Positions 56,566 to 64,000 of a stretch of DNA of 64,000 nt are shown one piece after another (position 1 is the first letter of the stretch; the number at the start of each line of letters is the position of its first letter). The position numbers and the translations under genes are program-made. This stretch comes from Derxia gummosa DSM 723. GTDB lineage: Bacteria > Pseudomonadota > Gammaproteobacteria > Burkholderiales > Burkholderiaceae_E. Under the pieces are notes generated by a model that ran no database searches, was not told the DNA's origin, and worked only from the letters and a program-made list of their open reading frames with translations. Where the stretch lies: assembly GCF_000482785.1 (NCBI RefSeq), contig NZ_AXWS01000013.1:539708-603707 (forward strand). Reading direction: 5' to 3'.

Positions 56566-57482
56566 GCGGCTTCGCCCAGCGGCGCGCCGAGCCGGTCGAG
56601 CCAGCGCGCGAGCGTGGGCGCGGCGGCGAGGTGGACGAACTCCAGTCCGGCGGCGCCGGCCGCGCGCCAGCGCTCGACCAGGGCCATGAGGCGGATCGAG
56701 TCGAGGCCGGCGTCGAGCAGGTTGTCGTCGGCGCCGAGTTCGTCGGACGGCAGGTCGAGCAGCGCGGCGACCTCGGCGCGCAGGGCGTCGAGGCTGGCGG
56801 GCAGCGGGGTGACGGGCGGCGGCTCGATGGTCACGCCTGCGGCCGGCGCGCCGAGCGCCGCGCACACCGCGTCGGTGCCCGCGACCATGCCGCAGCGCCC
56901 GGCGATCCAGCCGAGCGCCGTCGCATGCTCGGCGGCGGAGAAGTCGGCGAGCGCGTCGCCCACGGCGAACACGCGCAGGTCGCGCATGAAGCCGTCGGCG
57001 GCGGTCACGAGGCAGCCGATGTGGGCATAGACGCCGCAGACGATGAGCTGGTCGCGGCCGGCGGCGCGCAGGCGCTCGGCGAGGTCGCTGCGCGTGAAGG
57101 CGCTGTAGCGCCACTTGTCGATCACGACATGGCCGGCGCGCGGCGCGAGCGCCGGCTCGATCGCGGCGCGTTCGGGCCGTGCCGTCAGGCCCGGCCCCCA
57201 GAACTCGTTGAGCAGGGCGCGATCGCCGGCCGGCTGCACGCCGGGCTGGGCCGTGTAGAACACGGGCAGGCCGGCGGCGTCGCTGGCGTCGCGCAGGCGC
57301 GCGATGTTGGCGAGCAGCGCGGGCAGCGGCTCGGCCGCGCGGTCGTAGAAGTCGAGGAAGTGCTGCTGCATGTCGTGGATGAGCAGCGCGGCGCGGGCCG
57401 GGTCGGGTCGCCAGTCGACGCGGTTGGCCGGGAAGTCGGCGGGCGCGGGCATGGGGTAGGTGGCGATGCGGGGGATGCTCAT
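56562..57482 (-). CDS. entB: Isochorismatase with aryl carrier domain
   Basis: This 306-residue bifunctional protein has an N-terminal isochorismatase domain (LLIHDMQQHFLDFYD; HVVIDKWRYSAFTRSDLAERLRAAGRDQLIVCGVYAHIGC). Its C-terminal aryl carrier protein has the phosphopantetheine site LLDAGLDSIRLM near 265. It makes 2,3-dihydro-2,3-dihydroxybenzoate and then carries the activated aryl group for the NRPS. It is separated from entE by 173 bases with no gene and overlaps the NRPS start. No phosphopantetheinyl transferase gene is present in the window. Confidence 0.94.
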   Translation of the reverse strand: MSIPRIATYPMPAPADFPANRVDWRPDPARAALLIHDMQQHFLDFYDRAAEPLPALLANIARLRDASDAAGLPVFYTAQPGVQPAGDRALLNEFWGPGLTARPERAAIEPALAPRAGHVVIDKWRYSAFTRSDLAERLRAAGRDQLIVCGVYAHIGCLVTAADGFMRDLRVFAVGDALADFSAAEHATALGWIAGRCGMVAGTDAVCAALGAPAAGVTIEPPPVTPLPASLDALRAEVAALLDLPSDELGADDNLLDAGLDSIRLMALVERWRAAGAAGLEFVHLAAAPTLARWLDRLGAPLGEAA

Positions 57483-57655
57483 GGGTCGTGTCCTGCGGGA
57501 GCCGGGCGCGGTCGATGGCCGAGCGCGCCGTGGCGAAGAAAAAGGGCGCGCGTCGCGCTGGCGGAGGGGACGCCGCCGGCGGGAGCCCGTCGCGCGCCAA
57601 GAGGAATCGGAGGCTGCCGTCGCCCCGGGCGTTGGCGAGCGCGGGGCGGGGGGCG

Positions 57656-59491
57656 TCAGGCGGCGGTGGTCTCGGTCGGCGGCGCGTTTGCGGCTGCGGT
57701 CGATGGCGCGCTCGTGGGCGGAGCCGAAGCCGCGCTCGCGGACGGAGCCGAAGCCGCGCTCGCGGACGGCGTCGGCGCCGCGCTCGCGGGCGTGCCCGGC
57801 GGCGTGCCGAAGCGGGCACGCAGCGCGCGCTTGTCCACCTTGCCGATGGCGGTCTTGGGCAGGGCGTCCACCACCTCGACGCGGTCGGGCAGCTTGTAGT
57901 CGGCCAGCCCGCGTTCGCGCAGGAAGGCGACGAGCGCGGCGCGCTTCGGCGCCGGGCCGCGCGCGACGATCACGGCGCAGCTGCGCTCGCCGAGCCAGGC
58001 GTCGGGCAGGCCGACGAGCGCGGCGTCGAACACGGCCGGATGCGCGAGCAGATGGCCCTCGACCTCCTCGGCCGCGATCTTGTCGCCGCCCCGGTTGATC
58101 TGGTCCTTGGCGCGGCCCTCGACGACGAGATGGCCGCCGGGCAGCCGCCGCACGATGTCGCCGGTGCGGTAGTAGCCGTCGGCGGTGAAGGCGCGCGCGT
58201 TGTGCTGCTCGGCGCGGTAGTAGCCGCGGATGGTGTACGGCCCGCGCGCGAGCAGATGGCCGGGCGTGCCGTCGGGCAGGTCGCGGTCGTCGTCATCGAC
58301 CACGCGCACCTCGTCGAAGGGCGACATCGGCCGGCCCTGGGTCGAGACCACGAGCTCGGGCGGGTCGTCGGCGCGCGTGTAGTTGACGAGGCCCTCGGCC
58401 ATGCCGAACACCTGCTGCACCGGGCAGCCGAGTTCGGCGCCGATGCGCCGCGCGATGTCGTCGGCGAGGCGGGCGCCGCCCACCTGGAGCCAGCGCAGGC
58501 TCGACAGGTCGGGCCGGCGCGTGCGCGCGGCGTCGAGCCAGGCCTGGGCCAGCGGCGGCACGACGGCGGTGATCGTCACGCGGTGCGCGGCGATGAGGCG
58601 GAAGCAGGTGTCGGCATCGGGGCGCGGCGCGAGCACCACGCAGCCGCCCGCCATCAGCACGCCGAGCGTGCCCGGCGAGCTGAGCGGGAAGTTGTGCGCG
58701 ACCGGCAGCGCGCAGAGATAGACGGCGTCCTCGCCGATGCCGCAGACCTCGTTGCTGCGCCGGATGCTGTAGGCGTAGTCGTCATGCGTGCGCGCGATGA
58801 GCTTGGGCAGGCCGGTGCTGCCGCCGGAAAGCTGGAGGAAGGCGACTTCGTCGGCGGTCGGGCCGGGCGGCAGGGCCGGGGCGGCGCGGCCGGTCTCGCG
58901 CGCGGCGCCGGGGGACGCGCCGGCGGCGGTGCCCGCGCCATCGGCCTCCAGCGCCGCGAGCGAGGTGAACTCCTGTGCCTCGCCCGCGACGATCACGCGC
59001 GGCGGTGCGCCGTCGAGCCCGGCAAGTACCTGACGCGCGAGCGCGCGGTGGTCGAAGGCGAGCGGATCGGCCGCGTCCGGCGCGGCGATGACCCAGGCCT
59101 TCGCCTCGGCATGGCGCAGGAAGTGGCTGATCTCGGCCTGGCGGTGCGCCGGCTGGGCAAACACCGGCAGCGCGCCGAGCCGGAACAGCGCGAACACGAC
59201 CACGAAGAACTCGCCGACGTTGGGCAGCTGCACCACGACCCGGTCGCGCGCGCCGATGCCCGCGCGGTGCAGGCCGGCGGCGAGCCGGTCGGCGGCGGCG
59301 TCCAGCTCGGTATAGCGCCAGCGCCGTTCGCCGCACACGAGCGCGAGCCGGTCGGGATGGGCGGCGGCGCGGCGGCGCAGCAGCTCGCCGAAGGTTTCGC
59401 CGGTCCAGCAGCCGAGGGCGCGGTAGCGCGCGGCGACGTCGTCGGGCCAGGGCACGAAGCCCGGCAGCGGGGCGCGGACGGCGGCGCTCAT
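57656..59491 (-). CDS. entE: 2,3-dihydroxybenzoate-AMP ligase
   Basis: This 611-residue ANL ligase has [24 protein letters not shown] (A3), [11 protein letters not shown] (the aryl-acid pocket Asn typical of DHB ligases), [15 protein letters not shown] and GKVDKRALR. EntE and DhbE are about 540 residues. The extra 55 or so form an Ala/Ser/Pro/Thr-rich tail after [11 protein letters not shown], encoded by near-perfect 24-base repeats. A second low-complexity insert ([17 protein letters not shown]) lies before the A3 motif. The start at 59491 overlaps entC by ATGA. It activates DHB and loads it on the EntB carrier domain. Confidence 0.94.
   Translation of the reverse strand: MSAAVRAPLPGFVPWPDDVAARYRALGCWTGETFGELLRRRAAAHPDRLALVCGERRWRYTELDAAADRLAAGLHRAGIGARDRVVVQLPNVGEFFVVVFALFRLGALPVFAQPAHRQAEISHFLRHAEAKAWVIAAPDAADPLAFDHRALARQVLAGLDGAPPRVIVAGEAQEFTSLAALEADGAGTAAGASPGAARETGRAAPALPPGPTADEVAFLQLSGGSTGLPKLIARTHDDYAYSIRRSNEVCGIGEDAVYLCALPVAHNFPLSSPGTLGVLMAGGCVVLAPRPDADTCFRLIAAHRVTITAVVPPLAQAWLDAARTRRPDLSSLRWLQVGGARLADDIARRIGAELGCPVQQVFGMAEGLVNYTRADDPPELVVSTQGRPMSPFDEVRVVDDDDRDLPDGTPGHLLARGPYTIRGYYRAEQHNARAFTADGYYRTGDIVRRLPGGHLVVEGRAKDQINRGGDKIAAEEVEGHLLAHPAVFDAALVGLPDAWLGERSCAVIVARGPAPKRAALVAFLRERGLADYKLPDRVEVVDALPKTAIGKVDKRALRARFGTPPGTPASAAPTPSASAASAPSASAASAPPTSAPSTAAANAPPTETTAA
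57721..57796 (-). repeat. 24-base tandem repeats encoding the EntE tail
   Basis: Two adjacent near-identical 24-base units (57721-57744 and 57745-57768) plus a degenerate third encode (S/A)-A-S-A-P-S-A-S repeats at the EntE C terminus. Units are in frame, so copy changes would only lengthen or shorten the tail. Confidence 0.75.
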
Positions 59492-60696
59492 GCGGCCTCC
59501 GCCTGCGCTGCCGTGCGCAGGACGGCGTCGAGCATGGTCTGCATCTTGGCCGTGGTCTCGGCCAGCTCGCGCTCGGGCTGCGAGGCGGCGACGATGCCGG
59601 CGCCCGCGTAGAGCGTCACTTCGTCGTCGCGCAGCGCGGCGCAGCGGATCGTCACCGCCCATTCGCCGTCGCCGCTCGCGTCGCACCAGCCGACCAGGCC
59701 GGTGAACAGGTCGCGGTCATAGCCTTCGGCGCGGGCGATGAAGTCGCGCGCGGGCGCCGGCGGCTGGCCGCAGACGGCGGGCGTCGGATGCAGCGCGAGC
59801 GCGAGGTCGAGCGATGACGTGGCCGGATCGGCCAGCTCGCCGCGCAGCTCGGTGCCGAGATGCCACATGGTGGGCGTGGCGACGAGGCTGGGCATGGGCG
59901 GCACGTCGAGCTTCGGGCAATGGTCGCGCAGCGTGCGCGCGACCGAGCGCACCACCAGCGCGTGCTCGTGCAGGTCCTTGTCGGAGCGCAGCAGCAGGCG
60001 GGCGCGCAGGGCGTCCTCGGCCGGATCGGTGCTGCGCGGAATCGAACCCGCGAGCGGATGCGACACCACGGTGCGGCCTTCGCGGCGCAGCAGCAGCTCC
60101 GGGCTGGCGCCGAGCCACAGGCCGCGTGCGCCGGCGTCGATCGAGAAGCTGTAGCCCTGGGTGTTGCCCTCGCAGAGCAGGTCGAACAGCGCGGCCGGAG
60201 CGGGACGGGCGCGTAGCGTCATCGAGCGCGACAGCACCACCTTCTCGAAGGCGCCGGCGCGGATCGCGGCGGTCGCGGCCTCGACCTCGCGGCAGAACAG
60301 GTCGGGCTCGGGCACGAGCCGCAGCGGGCGTGGCGGCGCGACCGGACGGCGGCTGGCGGCACGCGGCGGCGTCGCGGGCGGGGCGGCATGCATGTCGAGC
60401 CGCGCGGTTTCGGGCAGCACGAGATGGGCCGGACCGTCGGCGCGGAAGGGCAGGGCGCCGACGAGCAGCGCGTTGTGCTCGCCGGCGCGGCGGCGCTCCG
60501 CGAGGCAGGCGCGTGCCAGCTCGGCCACACCGGCGTCGGTGGCGAGCGTGAGCAGTTCGCGCCGGCCGGAGGCGCGCAGCCGGTAGCGCGGCGAGACGAA
60601 GGCGTATTCGCCACGGTGGCGGGCGCAGGGGCGGACCTCGGGGAGGTCGGCCGCCACCTCGCCGAGCGCGGCGAGGGCAAAGCCGGAGATCTGCAT
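59488..60696 (-). CDS. entC: Isochorismate synthase
   Basis: This 402-residue chorismate-binding enzyme has [60 protein letters not shown] and [27 protein letters not shown]. The last is the conserved C-terminal signature with the magnesium-binding Glu. It converts chorismate to isochorismate, the first step to 2,3-dihydroxybenzoate. It is the first gene of the biosynthetic strand and diverges from the TonB receptor gene. Confidence 0.94.
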   Translation of the reverse strand: MQISGFALAALGEVAADLPEVRPCARHRGEYAFVSPRYRLRASGRRELLTLATDAGVAELARACLAERRRAGEHNALLVGALPFRADGPAHLVLPETARLDMHAAPPATPPRAASRRPVAPPRPLRLVPEPDLFCREVEAATAAIRAGAFEKVVLSRSMTLRARPAPAALFDLLCEGNTQGYSFSIDAGARGLWLGASPELLLRREGRTVVSHPLAGSIPRSTDPAEDALRARLLLRSDKDLHEHALVVRSVARTLRDHCPKLDVPPMPSLVATPTMWHLGTELRGELADPATSSLDLALALHPTPAVCGQPPAPARDFIARAEGYDRDLFTGLVGWCDASGDGEWAVTIRCAALRDDEVTLYAGAGIVAASQPERELAETTAKMQTMLDAVLRTAAQAEAA

Positions 60697-60865
60697 GGGG
60701 GCTCCTCAGCGGACGTGGCCCGTCTGCTCGACGGGCCGGGGCATGAGCAGCTGGCTAGTCGAGGCCGACCGCGCGGCGCGGTGGCGACATTGCTGGCGGA
60801 GGCGGCGCCGCCGACGGGCGCAAACGCCACGACGGTGCCGGGAAAGTGAAATCGGTCAGGACTTT

Positions 60866-60907
60866 ATTGAGAACAATTCTTGTTCGCAAGATGAGAAACA
60901 TTATTAT
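60866..60907 (+). promoter_or_regulatory. Fur-like box and promoter for the TonB receptor
   Basis: GAACAA-TTC-TTGTTC (60871-60885) is a perfect inverted repeat in an AT-rich stretch (TTGAGAACAATTCTTGTTCGC), close to the Fur consensus. A TTGTTC (60880) and TATTAT (60902) pair with 16-base spacing overlaps it as a plausible -35/-10. It lies 121 bases upstream of the receptor start and 170 bases upstream of entC, so one box may repress both directions under iron sufficiency. Confidence 0.65.
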
Positions 60908-60986
60908 CCGTGACCCATTACCGCTTCTTCCGGTCAGCCAGACGCCAGCCGGGCGGATTTCCGCTTTCCCCCAACTGGAGTCGATC

Positions 60987-62945
60987 GTGTCGCCGCATCT
61001 TTCCTGTCCTGCCCAATTTCCCGCGCTGCTGCCGCGCGTGCTCGCGCTGTCGGTCGCGCTGGCCTGCGCCGCCGCCAATGCCGAGACCGCCACCGACGAG
61101 GTGCGGCTCGATCCGGTGACCGTCACCGCCGAGCGCGGCAGCGACACCAACACCGTCGTGCGCGCCAAGCGCATCGAGCTGGAGCAGGCCACCAGCATCC
61201 AGGAGCTGTTCAAGCAGATGCCCGAGGTGAGCGTGGGCGGCGGCGGTGGCCTGCCGGTAGCGCAGAAGGTGTATGTGCGAGGCATCAATGAACGCATGCT
61301 CGCCACCACCATCGACGGCGCGACCCAGCCCGAGGCGCCCTATCACCACACCGGCCAGCTGCTGCTCGACCCCGATCTCATCAAGCGGCTGGAGGTCGAG
61401 GCCGGCACCGGCGCGGCCACCGCCGGCCCGGGCGCGCTTGCCGGCGCGCTGCGCGTGACGACCAAGTCGGCCGCCGACCTGCTGCGCCCGGGCGAACGGG
61501 CCGGCGCCATCCTCAAGGCCGGCTGGCAGAGCGTGAACGACGGCCGCAAGTTCGCGGCCACGGTGTTCGGCGCGCCGGTGGACGGGCTCGACGTGGTCGC
61601 CAACCTGTCGAAGCTCAAGACCTCCGAATACAAGGACGGCAATGGCAGCGAGGTGCCCAACACCGCGAGCGATGTCGAGCACGAGTTCGTCAAGTTCGGC
61701 CTCGGCGGCAAGGGCGAGCATCGCGCCGCCCTGTCCTATGAGCATTACGAGGACGAGGGCATCCGCAGCCAGCGCACCAACATGCTGCCGATCCCGATCA
61801 ACCCCGCGCAGCGCCAGCGCGCGAAGCGCGAATCGGTCGTCGCCAACTACGACTGGGTGCCCGGCAACGACCTGCTGCGCGTGCATGCGACGGCCTATTT
61901 CAACGACAACAGCGTCGCCATCGCCCAGGACAAGCCGACGCCCGAGACCATGGGCGTGCGCAGCACCGGCTTCAACCTCGACAACGTGTCGAAGTTCGGC
62001 ATGCACAAGCTCACCACCGGCCTCAACTGGCGCCGCGACACCGGCTATCTCTACGCCACCGACGAGAACTGGAAGGACGAGTCGGCCAGCGTCGCGGGCC
62101 TGTTCGCGCAGGACGACATCGCGCTCGCCGACGCCTGGCAGGCCCAGATCGGCCTGCGCTGGGACCGCTACCGCTACACCGACATCGAGTCGCGCGACTT
62201 CGGCTCGTCGGGCTTCTCGCCCTCGGGCAGCCTGGTGTGGAGCCCGCTCGATTCGCTCGACCTGCGGCTGAGCCATGCGCGCGCGCTGCGCGGCGTGGGC
62301 GTGATCGAGCCCTATCTCAAGGCCTTCCAGACCAACGCCGCCAACCTCGAGGCCGAGAAGGCGCGCAACACCGAACTCAGCGCGCGCTGGCATGACGCCG
62401 GCTGGGCCGCGACGGCGGGCGTGTTCCGCCAGCGCATCGACAACTACATCGGCTATGACGACGCGCGCCAGAACCTCGGCGACGTGCGCGTGACCGGCGC
62501 CAACGCGAGCCTCGGCTACACCGCCGCCGACTGGTCGGCCAGCGCCGGCGTGTCGCAGGCGCGGCCCACGCTCAACGGCACGCCGCTGTCCGACGGCGAC
62601 GCCTTCCTGCTCGGCAGCGCGACCGGCCGCACCTGGGTCGCGCAGTTCGACCAGAACCTGCCGCGCTGGAACGCGCGCGCCGGCCTCACGGGCCGCGCCG
62701 TGGGCCGGCTCACGCGCGTGCCCGACGGCAATCCGCAGAAGGCCGGCTACGTGCTGCTTGATGCCTATGCGCAATGGCTGCCGACCGGGCGCGACGACTG
62801 GAGCATCACGCTCACGGTCAAGAACCTGCTCGACCACTTCCACTACGACCAGACGACCTACGGCTACAACCCGCGCTGGGGCAGCATCGCCGGCCTGCCC
62901 GAGCCGGGCCGCGATGTGCGCGTGACCTTGGCCTGGCGTCTCTGA
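60987..62945 (+). CDS. TonB-dependent outer-membrane siderophore receptor
   Basis: This 652-residue receptor has a signal peptide (LSVALACAAANA) and the plug domain RLDPVTVTAERGSDTNTVVRAKRIELEQATSIQELFKQMPEVSV. KVYVRGINERMLATTIDGATQP and a barrel follow, ending in NLLDHFHYDQTTYGYNPRWG and RDVRVTLAWRL. The GTG at 60987 gives a normal signal peptide and has CTGGAG upstream; the frame is open 47 codons further but that part has no leader features. Its position next to the DHB cluster and Fur-like box indicates uptake of the cluster's own ferric catecholate. Confidence 0.9.
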   Translation: MSPHLSCPAQFPALLPRVLALSVALACAAANAETATDEVRLDPVTVTAERGSDTNTVVRAKRIELEQATSIQELFKQMPEVSVGGGGGLPVAQKVYVRGINERMLATTIDGATQPEAPYHHTGQLLLDPDLIKRLEVEAGTGAATAGPGALAGALRVTTKSAADLLRPGERAGAILKAGWQSVNDGRKFAATVFGAPVDGLDVVANLSKLKTSEYKDGNGSEVPNTASDVEHEFVKFGLGGKGEHRAALSYEHYEDEGIRSQRTNMLPIPINPAQRQRAKRESVVANYDWVPGNDLLRVHATAYFNDNSVAIAQDKPTPETMGVRSTGFNLDNVSKFGMHKLTTGLNWRRDTGYLYATDENWKDESASVAGLFAQDDIALADAWQAQIGLRWDRYRYTDIESRDFGSSGFSPSGSLVWSPLDSLDLRLSHARALRGVGVIEPYLKAFQTNAANLEAEKARNTELSARWHDAGWAATAGVFRQRIDNYIGYDDARQNLGDVRVTGANASLGYTAADWSASAGVSQARPTLNGTPLSDGDAFLLGSATGRTWVAQFDQNLPRWNARAGLTGRAVGRLTRVPDGNPQKAGYVLLDAYAQWLPTGRDDWSITLTVKNLLDHFHYDQTTYGYNPRWGSIAGLPEPGRDVRVTLAWRL

Positions 62946-62967
62946 GGCCGGGAGCGCGATCGTGACG

Positions 62968-64000
62968 ATGCGGCTTCCGATGACGGTGGGCGAGGGTGCG
63001 ACGCGGCCGGGGCCGGGCGTCGCCGGCCTCGCGCTGGCGGTGCAGTTCGTCTGCCTGCTCGACTTCATGGCGGTGCTGCCGCTCGGCGCCGATCTGGCGC
63101 GGGCGCTCGGTTTTCCGGCCGCGCGGGCGGGCGCGCTGTCGCTCGCCTACACGGCGGGATCGGTGCTGGCCGGGCTGGTCGCGCTGGGCCGGCTCGACCG
63201 GCATGCGCGCCGGCCGGCGCTGGTCGCCTGCCTGGCCGGCTTCGCGCTCGCCACCTTCGCAAGCGCTTGCAGCAATGGCTTCGGCGGCCTGCTCGCGGCC
63301 CGGGCGCTGACCGGCCTGTGCGCCGGTCCGTCGATGGCGCTGGCGATGGCGGTGCTCATCGACCACACGCCGCCGCAGGCGCGTGGCCGCGCGATCGGGC
63401 GGGCGATGACGGCCTTCCCGCTCGCGGTGGTGCTGGGCGTGCCGGCCTCGCTCGAAGCCGCGCGCTGGGGCGACTGGCGCACGCCGCTGCTGGTGCTCAC
63501 GGCGCTGGCGGCGACGGTGACGCTGCTGGCCTGGCGGGTGACGCCGCCGGGCGCGGCGCCGGCGGATACCGCCGTGTCGGCGCGGACGCTGATGGCGCGG
63601 CCGGCGGTGCGGCTTGCCTGCGCGCTGCAAGGCGCGGCGGCGTTCTCGACCTTTCTGGTGGTGCCGCAGTACTCGGCCTGGCTGCTGCTCAATCTCGGCT
63701 TTCCGCGCGACCGGCTCGGGCTGCTCTACACGGCGGGCGGCGTCGGCGCGCTGCTCGCCGTGCGCGGCCTCGGGGCGCTGGCCGATCGCATCGGCGCCGC
63801 CCGCGCGGCGCTGATCGGCAGCGGCGGCTTCGTCGCGGGCCTCGTGGTGTTCGGCGCCCAGGCCGCGGGCTGGCCGGCCTGGGCGGTGCTGCCGCCCTTC
63901 GTCGCGCTGATGGCCGGCAACGCGGCGCGCAACGTCTGCCTCGGCGCGGCCACCAGCCATGTGCCGTCGCCGCGCGAGCGGGCCGGCTTCATGAGCCTGC
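62968..64000 (+). CDS. MFS transporter, C-terminal end outside window
   Basis: 344 residues are visible, with about nine membrane helices and the MFS loop 2-3 pattern GRLDRHARRPALVACLAGF. The frame is open to the window edge. LLDFMAVLPLGADLARALGF at the start resembles multidrug and sugar-efflux MFS proteins. It lies 22 bases downstream of the siderophore receptor on the same strand, so export of the siderophore (EntS-like role) is likely but unproven. ATG 62968 was used; a GTG at 62962 is possible. An exact GCAAGCGCTTGC copy lies at 63258. Confidence 0.8.
   Translation, partial: MRLPMTVGEGATRPGPGVAGLALAVQFVCLLDFMAVLPLGADLARALGFPAARAGALSLAYTAGSVLAGLVALGRLDRHARRPALVACLAGFALATFASACSNGFGGLLAARALTGLCAGPSMALAMAVLIDHTPPQARGRAIGRAMTAFPLAVVLGVPASLEAARWGDWRTPLLVLTALAATVTLLAWRVTPPGAAPADTAVSARTLMARPAVRLACALQGAAAFSTFLVVPQYSAWLLLNLGFPRDRLGLLYTAGGVGALLAVRGLGALADRIGAARAALIGSGGFVAGLVVFGAQAAGWPAWAVLPPFVALMAGNAARNVCLGAATSHVPSPRERAGFMSL
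63258..63271. repeat. Copy of recurrent near-palindrome TGCAAGCGCTTGCA
   Basis: CGCAAGCGCTTGCA with the full 12-base core, inside the MFS gene, spelling Ala-Ser-Ala-Cys with GCA, GCT and TGC although most Ala codons around it are GCG or GCC. Confidence 0.6.

Noticed and set aside
53026-57030. Very long plus-strand open frame (1334 codons) opposite the NRPS and entB
   Set aside because: High-GC antisense shadow: the translation is Gly/Ala/Arg/Val-rich without motifs, while the minus strand encodes intact NRPS and EntB domains.

Overview
The window reads as chromosomal DNA from a very GC-rich (about 70% by eye) Gram-negative bacterium. A Porin_4-type trimeric porin, acetone carboxylase, an mhp pathway, a BoxR-type regulator and the HAAT (Liv-type) ABC transporters together suggest Burkholderiales (Betaproteobacteria). 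This placement is inferred from gene content; no rRNA or other phylogenetic marker is present. Genes are tightly packed, and many junctions are 4-base ATGA or GTGA overlaps. LAYOUT. (1) 1-16.5 kb: a C3 and small-ketone oxidation region. It holds a CoA-transferase fragment, an ActP-like symporter with its DUF485 partner, a LysR regulator, the sigma-54 activator acxR, acetone carboxylase acxABC, a PQQ alcohol dehydrogenase with a fused N-terminal cytochrome c, a small membrane protein, a PQQ aldose-type dehydrogenase and ccoG. A well-matched sigma-54 promoter precedes acxA. The simplest reading is 2-propanol to acetone (PQQ enzyme) to acetoacetate (AcxABC). (2) 16.6-19.3 kb: a MocR-type regulator and lrgAB. 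(3) 19.5-33.3 kb: a complete 3-(3-hydroxyphenyl)propionate pathway (mhpR divergent from mhpC-A-B-D-F-E). A Liv-type ABC transporter is built into the same strand (substrate-binding protein, LivH, a LivM-LivG fusion, LivF), followed by a porin, so uptake and catabolism look like one unit. (4) 33.6-42.2 kb: a secreted protein of unknown function, then a BoxR-like regulator divergent from a second substrate-binding protein, feruloyl-CoA synthase, a 3-hydroxyacyl dehydrogenase, a BKACE (DUF849) beta-keto-acid cleavage enzyme and a crotonase. This set suggests a phenylpropanoid side-chain route that passes through a beta-keto intermediate. (5) 42.4-46.5 kb: two unrecognised large proteins (944 and 428 aa). 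(6) 46.5-50.6 kb: a compositionally different module with a Tle3-family type VI lipase and a Tla3/DUF2875-like lipoprotein, bracketed by inverted remnants of one IS5-family element. (7) 50.7-64 kb: a catecholate siderophore cluster (entC-entE-entB-NRPS-sip-entA) divergent from a TonB receptor and an MFS gene, with a Fur-like box between them. The single NRPS module has an acidic, lysine-like adenylation pocket rather than the EntF serine code. SCALE-WIDE SIGNAL. A near-palindrome TGCAAGCGCTTGCA (LacI-family operator-like) recurs at least 16 times. It is mostly inside genes, uses codons rare in this DNA, and several copies sit at the extreme ends of genes.
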